The translations under genes and the position numbers were made by a program. Shown here one piece after another: positions 1 to 8,154 of a stretch of DNA of 54,582 nt (the first letter of the stretch is position 1; the number at the start of each line of letters is the position of its first letter). The notes under the pieces were generated by a model. That model was given only the letters and a program-made list of their open reading frames with translations. It had not been told where the DNA came from and did not search any database. The DNA is from UBA1412 sp964609795 (GTDB lineage: Bacteria > Verrucomicrobiota > Verrucomicrobiia > Limisphaerales > UBA1412). Location: positions 1 through 54,582 of the forward strand of contig CAZSTC010000008.1 in the NCBI GenBank assembly GCA_964609795.1, in the 5' to 3' direction.

Positions 1-2
1 CC

Positions 3-48
3 TTTCCACTTTTGCTAACTACAATCTTTTCCACTTTTGCTAACTACA
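3..48. repeat. Two-copy direct repeat at the left window edge
   Basis: A 21-base unit occurs at 3-23 and again at 28-48 with identical sequence and a 25-base period; its core reads CCACTTTTGCTAAC. Only two copies are visible and the array may continue outside the window. No gene overlaps it. It could be the end of a short tandem repeat upstream of the pyruvyl transferase gene. Its function is unknown. Confidence 0.8.
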
Positions 49-158
49 CGACACAGTCAATAATTCTCTTGCCATAAATTAGGCTTTGTGCTAGTGATTC
101 AGTTGTCTGGTGAAGGCTATTTTCGTTCTCCCAACTGTGATGCTTGGAAGGTAATACT

Positions 159-1376
159 ATGCGTTTTTTCCTGGGCGGGGTTCCGTTTGGTTGTGATAAT
201 ATTGGTGATGAGGCTATTCTGGCCGGAGTAATCAGTATTTTACGCCGCAATTTTAATAACACTGAGATCACTGTGAGCACCGGAGAACCCAAAAAAACAG
301 CTTCATTGCTGGGTGTTAACGGTGTCCCTTTGTATGGTTTTAAACAGGAACATCCTTTATCAAACCTTCCAAACTCTTTAAAAAATCACGACACCTTCAT
401 ATGGGCAGGTGCTACTGGTTTATCGGACTATCCTGCCTTAGCCACCAAAATACTTTGTATGGCTCAACGCCAGGGCCTAAAAACAGTTGTTTGGGGTGTT
501 GGTATGGACTCCACCTTCAACCCAGCTCTTTTTAAACTTGCCGGCAAAAAGTTATTCATCAGCAAATTACTCAAAAGAGTCTCGGCCAACTTCATTGATG
601 TTCCAACTCTAATTGAGAAGTTTATTATTAGAAACATACAAAAACGAATTGCCAGAATTTTATCTGGATCTGATCTGCTTGTGTGCCGAGACCCAGAATC
701 ACGCAAATCACTGTTGAATTGCTCCTCTGCACTTCTCGTAACTGTAGGTGCAGATTCAGCTATTGTCTTTGACCGACCTAATCAGGCATCCATTGGTCAT
801 CTTCCCCGAGAGCTTCTGGAGGTGTTGTCAGGAAATTATGAAAAAATTGGCGTTTGCATTTCCTCCCAGAGAAGTATTCAAAACACAGATTCTTTAATAG
901 AAGCACTGGATTCAATTGTCTCATCACCTTCACGCCGCATGTTCTTCATCCCCATGAATCCCAAGACAGACTATGAGCTGATGGATAAACTCCGCGGGAA
1001 AATGAAAAACAAAAAGAAATGTTTCCTAGTAGTTGGGTGTGAGGAACCGCAGCAGGTGCTGACAGTAGCATCTCTCTGCTCCGTTGTGATCTCGAGCAGA
1101 TTGCACCTTTTAATACTTTCCGCCAATGTCAGAACCCCCATCATCGGCATTTCAAGAGGCAGCAAAATAGATAATTTCTTAGGGCAATTTGGGTTAAAAA
1201 GCGCAGGAGATGTTTACAACTGCAACTTTGAACACATCCGATCAGAGACCGACCGGCTCATTTCCAATCCACTACCCTATCAGGAAAAGCGAGATCAGGT
1301 TTATCTACACCTTCATGAACGGCTCGCTTCTGCAGAATCGCTTCTAGTTAAAAAGCTCACTCCAGCCCAATTTTAG
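159..1376 (+). CDS. Polysaccharide pyruvyl transferase family protein (CsaB-like)
   Basis: The product (405 residues) resembles the polysaccharide pyruvyl transferase family, whose members add ketal pyruvate to surface sugars; CsaB, which modifies cell-wall polymers for S-layer anchoring, is the best known. The N-terminus has a glycine-rich nucleotide-binding-like start followed by DNIGDEAIL, the hallmark of the family. The C-terminal third has the conserved SSRLHLLILSA stretch and a GISRGSKIDNFL segment. I chose ATG 159 because GGAAGG lies seven bases upstream; a TTG at 144 in the same frame would add five residues and has no such site. There is no signal peptide, so it is probably cytoplasmic. 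The next gene converges on it with a one-base gap and no clear terminator between. The sugar substrate cannot be read from the sequence. Confidence 0.8.
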   Translation: MRFFLGGVPFGCDNIGDEAILAGVISILRRNFNNTEITVSTGEPKKTASLLGVNGVPLYGFKQEHPLSNLPNSLKNHDTFIWAGATGLSDYPALATKILCMAQRQGLKTVVWGVGMDSTFNPALFKLAGKKLFISKLLKRVSANFIDVPTLIEKFIIRNIQKRIARILSGSDLLVCRDPESRKSLLNCSSALLVTVGADSAIVFDRPNQASIGHLPRELLEVLSGNYEKIGVCISSQRSIQNTDSLIEALDSIVSSPSRRMFFIPMNPKTDYELMDKLRGKMKNKKKCFLVVGCEEPQQVLTVASLCSVVISSRLHLLILSANVRTPIIGISRGSKIDNFLGQFGLKSAGDVYNCNFEHIRSETDRLISNPLPYQEKRDQVYLHLHERLASAESLLVKKLTPAQF

Positions 1377-1377
1377 G

Positions 1378-3054
1378 TCAAGCATCAGGCCAAAGCCTCT
1401 TTGCTTCTTCTCGAAGTTTGAACTTCATCACCTTACCACTGGCGGTTAACGGGTATTCTTTCACAAAAGCAATGTACTTTGGAATTTTGCACCAAGCGAT
1501 TTTGCCCCGGCAATAATCAACAATGTCCTCTTCCTTTATATTAACTCCGGACCTTAATATAATGAAAGCACCAGGCTGTTCTCCATATTTTCTACTGGGA
1601 ACTCCTATAACTTGAACATCCTGTATTCCTTCAATGTGGTGTATGAAGTCCTCCAACTCTTTTGGGTATATATTTTCCCCTCCGCGGATGATCATATCTT
1701 TAAGGCGGCCTGTAATGGAATAATATCCCTCTTCATCCATAACTCCGATATCCCCCGAGTGCAGCCAGCCTTCAGAATCAATTACTTTGGAAGTCTCTTC
1801 AGCCATTTTGTAATAGCCCTTCATTGTATTATACCCACGGGAACATATTTCCCCTGGTTGATTGGGTGGACATATTTTTCCCGTTTCCGGATTAATAACG
1901 ACAACCTCCATCCCCGGCATGGCCTTACCCACTGTTGAGCATTTTCTCTTTAAGTCCGTCTCATCATATCGGGTTTGGAGTGTTACTGGAGAAGCCTCTG
2001 TCAAACCATAGCAAATAGTCACTTCACGCATATTCATCCTTTCCACAACTTCATGCATGGTTTTGATCGGGCACGGTGAGCCAGCCATAATTCCTGTTCG
2101 TAAACTTGAAAAATCAAATTTGCGGAAAAGCGGATGATCCAGCATAGCTATAAACATTGTAGGAACGCCATATACAGCAGTACACCTTGCCGCTTCAATG
2201 GACATCATGACTGTAACCGGGTCAAACTTTTCTACAAACACCATTGTTGCGCCATGGTTCACACATGCCATTACCCCCAAAACACATCCGAAACAGTGGA
2301 AAAGAGGCACAGGAAGACAAACACGATCTACCGGGCTCAAGTTCTGATTGTGACCAATCCAAAAGCCGTTATTGCCGATATTAAAATGTGTCAGTTGTAC
2401 TCCTTTAGGAAAGCCGGTAGTTCCTGAGGTGTATTGCATATTGACAACATCATGGCATGAAACCTGGCTTTCTCTCTCCTGATATTCTTCATCAGAAACC
2501 AGCACTCCAATAGATTGCAACTCGTTGATGGAATACATCCCGCGATGTTTCTCTGCTCCCAGGAAAAAGACACGTTTAAGAAAGGGATATCTGGAAGATT
2601 TTAAACCTCCGCGAGGGCATTCTTTTAGCTCTGGGACTAATCTGTAAACCATTTCCACATAATCTACATCCCGGAACCCATCAATTAAAAAAAGATTTTC
2701 GCAATCAGACTGCTTCAGTACATAGTCTAATTCACTGTCCCTATAGTTCGTGTTGATCGTTAGCAAAATTGCCCCTATCCTGGCCGTCGCAAACATCAAG
2801 GTAACCCAGTCCGGCACGTTTGTTGCCCAGACAGCTACCTTCTCATTCTTTTTAACACCAAGTGCCAGCAACCCTTTAGCCAAACGATCAACACGCTCTG
2901 AAAATTCGACCCAGGTCCAGCTCATTTGCCGGTCAGGATACATCACTGCTGGATTATTGGGGCAGCGCTCTAAATTGTTACGTAAAATCCTCCCTAGCGT
3001 CCAAGGGCGCGTTATCGGAACGCCATCATACATTTCATTCTCTTTTAATGACAT
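1378..3054 (-). CDS. AMP-forming acyl-CoA synthetase (FadD-like)
   Basis: A 558-residue ANL-superfamily enzyme that should activate a carboxylic acid to acyl-AMP and then acyl-CoA. Visible motifs in order: the P-loop-like YTSGTTGFPKG, the YGLTEASP adenine-binding motif, GWLHSGDIG with the ribose-binding Asp, the hinge GRLKDMIIRGGENIYP, and the C-terminal PLTASGKVMK with the catalytic Lys. The length fits medium or long-chain acyl-CoA ligases, but chain length cannot be predicted. It starts 11 bases after the stop of the XRE-cupin gene, so the two are probably cotranscribed. The regulator-ligase pairing suggests that an acid or its CoA ester controls the pair, which is inference. An internal ATG seven codons downstream is a possible alternative start. 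Confidence 0.88.
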   Translation of the reverse strand: MSLKENEMYDGVPITRPWTLGRILRNNLERCPNNPAVMYPDRQMSWTWVEFSERVDRLAKGLLALGVKKNEKVAVWATNVPDWVTLMFATARIGAILLTINTNYRDSELDYVLKQSDCENLFLIDGFRDVDYVEMVYRLVPELKECPRGGLKSSRYPFLKRVFFLGAEKHRGMYSINELQSIGVLVSDEEYQERESQVSCHDVVNMQYTSGTTGFPKGVQLTHFNIGNNGFWIGHNQNLSPVDRVCLPVPLFHCFGCVLGVMACVNHGATMVFVEKFDPVTVMMSIEAARCTAVYGVPTMFIAMLDHPLFRKFDFSSLRTGIMAGSPCPIKTMHEVVERMNMREVTICYGLTEASPVTLQTRYDETDLKRKCSTVGKAMPGMEVVVINPETGKICPPNQPGEICSRGYNTMKGYYKMAEETSKVIDSEGWLHSGDIGVMDEEGYYSITGRLKDMIIRGGENIYPKELEDFIHHIEGIQDVQVIGVPSRKYGEQPGAFIILRSGVNIKEEDIVDYCRGKIAWCKIPKYIAFVKEYPLTASGKVMKFKLREEAKRLWPDA

Positions 3055-3065
3055 CTTGCTGATTT

Positions 3066-3611
3066 CTAAAATGGAGTAAAAACGGTAGCTACGATCTCCG
3101 CTGAATCAGGGCCAATTGACTTTAGTACGTGTGGCAAAAGAGAATTATAATAAACTGAGTCTCCTTCCTCCAGCACCTGAACCTTATTGCCACAACGTAA
3201 TTCAAGCCTGCCCTTAATCACATAAATAAACTCTTCACCCTCATGGGAAGAAAGCGGCATCTCATTGGACCCGATAATTACATAAAAGGGCTCCATATGG
3301 CGATCCGGTTTTCCTTGTCCCAATGAATAATATTCATAGGGATTAGCATTAGAGCCAATACTCTGACGCCTACGGTCCCTCTCTGCTTTCAGGACAACCA
3401 AGGGATCTTCTTTAAACTGATCATCCATGAAAGACCCCAACCTTTGGCCTAAAGCCCTGGCTAATTTGATTAACACCCCAATAGCTGGAAATACATCCTC
3501 CCGCTCAATAGCTTCGAGAACCTGAGTTTTGACTCCGGCAACCTTGGCCAATTCATCAACAGACATTTCTTTTCTTTGCCGAAAAGATTCTATGCGTTTT
3601 CCTACACTCAT
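3066..3611 (-). CDS. XRE-family regulator with C-terminal cupin domain
   Basis: A 181-residue transcription factor. Residues about 5-60 form a helix-turn-helix of the XRE/Cro type (RIESFRQRKEMSVDELAKVAG and the following recognition helix). Residues about 105-180 form a small cupin barrel with the usual SSHEGEEFIYVIKGRLELR strand and a LEEGDSVYYNSLLPH segment, typical of ligand or metal binding. Such proteins usually regulate neighbouring catabolic genes in response to a small ligand. It lies just upstream of the acyl-CoA ligase (11-base gap) and 131 bases downstream of the larA-like gene, so autoregulation and control of the ligase are likely but not shown. I saw no convincing promoter in the gap before it. 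Confidence 0.88.
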   Translation of the reverse strand: MSVGKRIESFRQRKEMSVDELAKVAGVKTQVLEAIEREDVFPAIGVLIKLARALGQRLGSFMDDQFKEDPLVVLKAERDRRRQSIGSNANPYEYYSLGQGKPDRHMEPFYVIIGSNEMPLSSHEGEEFIYVIKGRLELRCGNKVQVLEEGDSVYYNSLLPHVLKSIGPDSAEIVATVFTPF

Positions 3612-3742
3612 ACGCGCTCGACCTAGGATAATTGTATTTTCAGAGGCCGCAACTTCTTTTTTTGTATTTTTAAAAAATGAAGAGTAAACAGCCGCCTCAG
3701 GTTTTGTGGAAAGGATGAATGGATAAAGCTTAGATAAAAAGC

Positions 3743-5002
3743 CTACTTAAGCCGGAAAAGCATCTCCCCGGCACGAGGAACAAAGAGCGTACCTTCGGAC
3801 TCACGGTCCATATATTCTTTTAAATGAAGAGAGGCTGGATTTCTAAAGCCTAAATTCAACTTTTTACAGACTGATTCAGGTAGTCGTGTAGCAAGGGTAA
3901 CTCGCGATCTGGGAGTCTCTATACCTGTTTTCGGATCGTACATTCCTCCTCCGAAAACGTGGGTGCAGTGTGCCAGGACTCCCCACGGGATGTTTTTGTA
4001 GTTTTCCCACTGCTTCAGGAAAAAGTCACGGCAGTGGTAGCCTGTTTGGAGTATTTTCTTTCCGTGGACTTCGGATATCTTGGATAAATGGGGTGCATAG
4101 ATAATGAGCTCGCCTCCGTCGGCCAAGACCGGCTCCAACTTATACATGCATTTACCGGCAACCCAAAGATCATCATACATCTCAGGCGCACACGAAAGAA
4201 TGGTATGGAAAAGTTTTGGTTTAAAACAAACATGCATACTTTCAGCAATAGGCCAGGCTGCTTTCCAAGCTTCTTCGGGTGTCCCCGCCGATAACGCAGC
4301 CAATCCCCCTTCGTGATTGGTCACCATACACAGGCACCGTTTTGGCATCTGAACTAAACCTGCCGCACGATCCACGACTGCCCGTACCGGAGTATATGCT
4401 TTCCCAATAATAGCCGGACTGGTAACAATGGCACCCAGCCAATGAAAAAAATTAATGATTTCCGGACCTGATATTCCGGGAAATAAATACTTATTCCCTC
4501 CGGAAAACCCTACTACTTCATGGGGGTAAACCGGCCCCATAATCACCAACTGATCGTAATCAAAGATTTTGCGATTGATGGTTACCTCAACATTCAAGGA
4601 AAAAAGCCCATCAGTTATTTCTGAAACCATGTCGCTTGTCAGGTGTCCTACTGTCTTTAATTCTGCAGGATTATCCCAAACATGGTTATAAAAACAAACC
4701 TTCCCATAAGAGGCGAGGCGCTCCTCCTGACTTATCTCCAGCCTCTGAAGAATAGCTTTTTCTGACATGGCCGGATGGGTCCCCAATGCTATCATTACAT
4801 CAAGCTGAGCTGCAGAATTCAGCCAAAGTTCACAAAACGCTTTGAATAACAATCCTAATGGAGCTGTTCGAGTCTGATCTGGGACGACCAACAAAATTTT
4901 TCGGTTAGCAATGTCCCATCCCTTCGTTTGCTCTGACAACCAGTTGAGTATTTGAGTCTGGGTTATTGGTCCAGCTTCTGCTCTCAAAATGTTCGTTTTC
5001 AT
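3743..5002 (-). CDS. larA: LarA-family nickel-pincer racemase/epimerase
   Basis: A 419-residue member of the lactate racemase family (DUF2088), which uses a nickel-pincer nucleotide to racemise or epimerise 2-hydroxy acids. The LarA motif DQTRTAP is at residues 42-48. The residues known from Lactiplantibacillus plantarum LarA appear conserved: a Lys that carries the cofactor (K171, in the SGGNKYLFPG segment), His ligand H187, and catalytic H107 and H161. The 10- and 16-residue spacings H161-K171-H187 match those of LarA H174-K184-H200. The substrate is unknown, since the family includes malate, hydroxyglutarate and sugar-acid enzymes. It is the third gene after the STAS and MEDS genes (19-base gap to MEDS). 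The cofactor genes larB, larC and larE are not in the window. Confidence 0.85.
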   Translation of the reverse strand: MKTNILRAEAGPITQTQILNWLSEQTKGWDIANRKILLVVPDQTRTAPLGLLFKAFCELWLNSAAQLDVMIALGTHPAMSEKAILQRLEISQEERLASYGKVCFYNHVWDNPAELKTVGHLTSDMVSEITDGLFSLNVEVTINRKIFDYDQLVIMGPVYPHEVVGFSGGNKYLFPGISGPEIINFFHWLGAIVTSPAIIGKAYTPVRAVVDRAAGLVQMPKRCLCMVTNHEGGLAALSAGTPEEAWKAAWPIAESMHVCFKPKLFHTILSCAPEMYDDLWVAGKCMYKLEPVLADGGELIIYAPHLSKISEVHGKKILQTGYHCRDFFLKQWENYKNIPWGVLAHCTHVFGGGMYDPKTGIETPRSRVTLATRLPESVCKKLNLGFRNPASLHLKEYMDRESEGTLFVPRAGEMLFRLK

Positions 5003-5021
5003 TTAGGAATCGTGGCTTCTT

Positions 5022-5636
5022 CTATAAGCAATAAAGGCTATTTAACACCAATTTCTTTTTCCGAAAAACGAAGCGGTTCTGTTCCAATGCGCTCATCAAA
5101 TGTGTAGCCGGAATCAACCTTAAATCATAGAGAGATATCTGCAGCCAATCTTTGGAGCAAACAGCCAGGTTGATACGAAAAATAATTTCAGCTAGCTCTC
5201 TTGGAGTAAGAGCCCCTTTGAGCACCTGCTGAATATCTAATATAAAGCGAACAGCCCTGGGTGTATCAATTTGGCTCTCATAGTACAGTGAGTCAATGAG
5301 GTCGCTCATTGCTAAAAGATCATTGGAGTTAAAGAAAGAAGAGGTGTGCTCATCTTGAGAAAGCTGGAGAAAATCAGGTTCTTTCAAAGAAGCCAGATTA
5401 TCCGGATATTTTTCTGCGTAAGCATCTAGGAGCGGTCGCTCAATAGAAGCGGGAAGCAAACAACAAATACGATCTTTTGTAATTACACCGGCATGTAATA
5501 CACCCAACAAAAAATCAAGGAGTTCGCTATCTTGATCGTAGAGCAGTGCAATATGAGTACCCCAGTTACAAGAGTAATCAAGATATCCCAAATCGAGAAT
5601 GCCTCGATCAGAAGTCCAAATGTGAATACGAGACAT
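5022..5636 (-). CDS. MEDS-domain sensory protein
   Basis: A 204-residue soluble protein. Residues about 27-60 (GTHIALLYDQDSELLDFLLG and following) match the start of the MEDS domain, named for methanogen, methylotroph and DcmR sensory proteins, which is thought to bind small organic or hydrocarbon-like molecules. Later segments (CCLLPASIERPLLDAY and the RFILDIQQVLKG helix) fit the same RecA-like fold. There is no DNA-binding domain, kinase or membrane segment, so the output must come through a partner. The STAS gene lies 30 bases upstream and the LarA-like gene 19 bases downstream, suggesting one transcript. MEDS proteins are often found with anti-sigma kinase/STAS systems; the kinase is not visible here. 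Confidence 0.7.
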   Translation of the reverse strand: MSRIHIWTSDRGILDLGYLDYSCNWGTHIALLYDQDSELLDFLLGVLHAGVITKDRICCLLPASIERPLLDAYAEKYPDNLASLKEPDFLQLSQDEHTSSFFNSNDLLAMSDLIDSLYYESQIDTPRAVRFILDIQQVLKGALTPRELAEIIFRINLAVCSKDWLQISLYDLRLIPATHLMSALEQNRFVFRKKKLVLNSLYCL

Positions 5637-5666
5637 TGGTAATTAAAGACAGGATGTTATGAGTAA

Positions 5667-6197
5667 TTAAGAATTAGGTTTAAGGCTTTGGAGCTCTGTT
5701 TCCATCAACTCTATTAAGCCCTGAATGGAGTCTTTTTTTTCTGGATCAGTAATCAATTTCAACAAGGTTTGATGGGCCAAAATAGAGTTTTCCAAGAGAG
5801 TGCGTTTATCCGCAACAGACTCTGGCCGAATATCTGAAAACTTGAGATTGGCTGTGTCGTGTGCATCCAGAACAGTGAACAGCGATGATGCTCCTAAATC
5901 TTCGAGCAAATCTATAACACACGGTATAGGTTCAAACAAAGCAACCGAAACACTTTCCGGCTTCGACTCTCTCTGAGGACATTCGACGAAATGAACCATT
6001 GTTCCAAGGAAAGTGCTGTCCATAATGGTGCATTCAGATAGATCGAGAACAAATTGCCGCACCCCTTTTTTCCATTCATCTATCAACAAACGCTTGAAAT
6101 TCTCAGAAGAATTAGAATTGGCTCTTCCTGAGATTTTGATTACAACACAGGACTCCGACCGCGCGACACTAAAAGATGCTTGTATGATGATTGCCAT
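5667..6197 (-). CDS. STAS-domain protein (anti-sigma factor antagonist-like)
   Basis: A STAS-fold protein of about 176 residues. The core strand-helix pattern is clear: CVVIKISGRA, then VRQFVLDLSEC followed by MDSTFLGTMV, which has the phosphorylatable-type Ser/Thr in the usual D-S-T position of SpoIIAA-like antagonists. A helical C-terminal tail of about 60 residues (LENSILAHQTLLKLI to LMETELQSL) extends beyond the standard domain. I chose ATG 6197 because it begins about 15 residues before the first strand; an in-frame TTG at 6251 would add 18 residues. Shine-Dalgarno support is weak for both. It is the first gene of the probable STAS-MEDS-larA transcript and diverges from the M42 peptidase gene. 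Confidence 0.78.
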   Translation of the reverse strand: MAIIIQASFSVARSESCVVIKISGRANSNSSENFKRLLIDEWKKGVRQFVLDLSECTIMDSTFLGTMVHFVECPQRESKPESVSVALFEPIPCVIDLLEDLGASSLFTVLDAHDTANLKFSDIRPESVADKRTLLENSILAHQTLLKLITDPEKKDSIQGLIELMETELQSLKPNS

Positions 6198-6293
6198 AAG
6201 CCACAAAAGACCAACGGAATCTACTTTAATTGCTGCTCCACTATAGGTCAAGGGTTCAATGCAGGTCTATGTTGAGATAACAAAATATTCTGA

Positions 6294-6308
6294 CATGCAA
6301 TTAGCATG
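6294..6308. promoter_or_regulatory. Small inverted repeat between divergent genes
   Basis: CATGC at 6294-6298 is mirrored by GCATG at 6304-6308 around an AT-rich centre, in the divergent spacer between the STAS gene and the M42 peptidase gene. Just to the right, a TATAAT-like box lies in an A/T-rich tract (about 6318-6335). It could be an operator for either gene, but five-base arms are short enough to arise by chance. Confidence 0.25.
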
Positions 6309-6390
6309 AATGAATAAATATAATAATATTAACCTGGAGAGACTATAATTTTCTTCTCAAAGCCAGAGCAAATCCTTAAGATAAAGACCG

Positions 6391-7461
6391 ATGAGAAAAG
6401 AGTCTCTGAAGTTTTTAGAAACATTGGTCAATACTCCCACCCCCGCCGGTTTTGAAGCTAAGGGGCAGCGACTTTGGTTGGATTACGTAAAGCAATTCGC
6501 CGACATAGTTGAAACAGACGCTTATGGCAATGCAACGGCTACTTTCAACAAAGGCGGGAGCCCACGGCTTATGATAGCCGGGCATGGTGACGAAATTGGC
6601 CTGATCGTCAATTACATTTCAGCTGAGGGGTATTTGTACTTTCGAAGTATTGGTGGAGTATCTCCCGGAATTCTAAAAGCGCAGCGAGTAAACATTCATA
6701 CAGCCACTGGCCCCATCAAGGGCGTAATTGGTTCTCTCCCCCCTCATCTGGTAGATAAAAGCGCTGAAGCAAAACCTCCAAAGCTGCAGGATATCTTTAT
6801 CGATATCGGAGCATCCAGCAAAAAGGAGGCACTAAGTCGAGTCCGCATTGGGGACCCGATTACTCTAGAAGGCTGTTTCGCCCAACTGACAGATGAAATA
6901 ATGGTCGCCAGAGCATTTGATAACCGCGCAGGCTCCTGGATTGCAGCAGAGACTTTACGTCTGCTGAGTAAATCCGAAAAGAAGTGTAATCCAGAAGTAA
7001 TTGCCACTTCGACAGTGATGGAAGAGATTGGCAGCAGAGGAGCCATGCAGATCGCTTACTCCGTAAAACCTGACATTGCCCTGGTCGTAGATGTGACCCA
7101 TGCAACTGATTATCCAGAAGTAAAGCATACTACACACGGCGAAATCAGATTGGGTAAGGGACCAACTCTAACTCGAGGCACGTGTAACCACCCTTTAATT
7201 TTTGAGCGGTTGGATCAAATTGCTAAAAACGAAAAAATACCGGTCCAGTATGAAGCCTCTTCGCGAAGCACCGGAACAGATACTGACGCCATTTTTACGG
7301 CCCGTGGAGGAATTCCCAGTGCGTTGGTAAGCATTCCCAACCGCTACATGCACTCACCGGTGGAAATGATCCATATGGCAGATTTGGAAGCTATTCCCCG
7401 GCTTTTTGCTGCTTTCGCATGCAGTCTCAAAAAGGGAGAAGGCTTCAAGGTTATCCCCTGA
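6391..7461 (+). CDS. M42-family metal-dependent aminopeptidase
   Basis: A 356-residue M42 peptidase (FrvX/glutamyl aminopeptidase type), which forms large tetrahedral particles that trim peptides in the cytoplasm. The two-metal site is complete: H65 and D67 in the AGHGDEIG segment, bridging D177 in ARAFDNRAG, catalytic E211 with E212 in VMEEIGSRG, D234 in VVDVTHATD, and H321 in NRYMHSPVEM. Length is normal for the family. ATG 6391 is the natural start; its Shine-Dalgarno is weak. It stands alone, diverging from the STAS gene, with 165 bases before nuoB. Annotation as endoglucanase, common for this family, would be misleading. Confidence 0.9.
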   Translation: MRKESLKFLETLVNTPTPAGFEAKGQRLWLDYVKQFADIVETDAYGNATATFNKGGSPRLMIAGHGDEIGLIVNYISAEGYLYFRSIGGVSPGILKAQRVNIHTATGPIKGVIGSLPPHLVDKSAEAKPPKLQDIFIDIGASSKKEALSRVRIGDPITLEGCFAQLTDEIMVARAFDNRAGSWIAAETLRLLSKSEKKCNPEVIATSTVMEEIGSRGAMQIAYSVKPDIALVVDVTHATDYPEVKHTTHGEIRLGKGPTLTRGTCNHPLIFERLDQIAKNEKIPVQYEASSRSTGTDTDAIFTARGGIPSALVSIPNRYMHSPVEMIHMADLEAIPRLFAAFACSLKKGEGFKVIP

Positions 7462-7573
7462 ATATCGAACTTGACCTCATCTAACCCATAGTGGAGAAAA
7501 GGGATATGCACTGAAACCTCATTCGCAATTAATATGGCGAGTGCAGTGAAAATTTCTTTTTTGGAAACCGTGC

Positions 7574-7602
7574 TTGCCAGAAAATTCCGGGAGCTTTAGA
7601 AT
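7574..7602 (+). promoter_or_regulatory. Predicted sigma-70-type promoter for nuoBCD
   Basis: A -35 box TTGCCA at 7574-7579 and a -10 box TAGAAT at 7597-7602 are separated by exactly 17 bases. Transcription would start near 7609, about 18 bases before the nuoB ATG, and the leader contains a GGAAG/GGAAGAG purine run. No other gene lies between, so the nuo genes seem to have their own promoter here and not to be read from an upstream nuoA. Confidence 0.55.
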
Positions 7603-7626
7603 ACCGGGTCTGGAAGCGGAAGAGCA

Positions 7627-8133
7627 ATGAACGTTACAAAGTTTTTAGGATACGATGGCAAAACTGAAGGCAACGTGGTGATAACCACGCTGGAAGCCTT
7701 AATAAACTGGTTTAGGAAATATTCGCTATGGCCTATGCCTATGGGCTTAGCCTGTTGCGCTATTGAACTGATGGGCACTGGTGCCAGTCGATATGATATA
7801 TCGCGCTTTGGCGCTGAGGTTATGCGTTTTTCCCCCCGTCAATCAGATGTGATGATTGTAGCCGGAACCGTAACATACAAGCAGGCGCAGGTAGTCAAGC
7901 GGATTTACGATCAAATGGCAGAGCCCAAGTGGGTTATCGCTATGGGCGCCTGTGCTTCCTCCGGCGGGATGTTCCGCAGCTATTCAGTCCTCCAGGGAGT
8001 AGATCAAATTATTCCGGTAAATCTTTATTTAGCCGGATGCCCACCAAGGCCCGAAGCTCTGCTGGATGCGCTCATCAAACTGCAGCACGATGTGATGCAA
8101 GAACCTGTACTGAGGAAACAGTTCAAAGCCTAA
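7627..8133 (+). CDS. nuoB: NADH-quinone oxidoreductase subunit B
   Basis: A 168-residue NuoB, the complex I subunit holding the terminal N2 [4Fe-4S] cluster next to the quinone site. The four ligands are present: the tandem C43-C44 in LACCAIELM, C109 in MGACASSGG, and C138 in AGCPPRPEAL. The GTVTYKQAQ segment is also typical. Length and motifs are those of a functional subunit. A GGAAG...GGAAGAG run precedes the ATG, and a good promoter lies upstream. Normally nuoA precedes nuoB; here an M42 peptidase does. nuoC follows after 21 bases. Confidence 0.95.
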   Translation: MNVTKFLGYDGKTEGNVVITTLEALINWFRKYSLWPMPMGLACCAIELMGTGASRYDISRFGAEVMRFSPRQSDVMIVAGTVTYKQAQVVKRIYDQMAEPKWVIAMGACASSGGMFRSYSVLQGVDQIIPVNLYLAGCPPRPEALLDALIKLQHDVMQEPVLRKQFKA

Positions 8134-8154
8134 TAATCAATAAAGCGAAAAGTT

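Noticed and set aside
3..48. CRISPR array remnant
   Set aside because: The repeats are separated by only four bases, there is no spacer of normal length and no cas gene.
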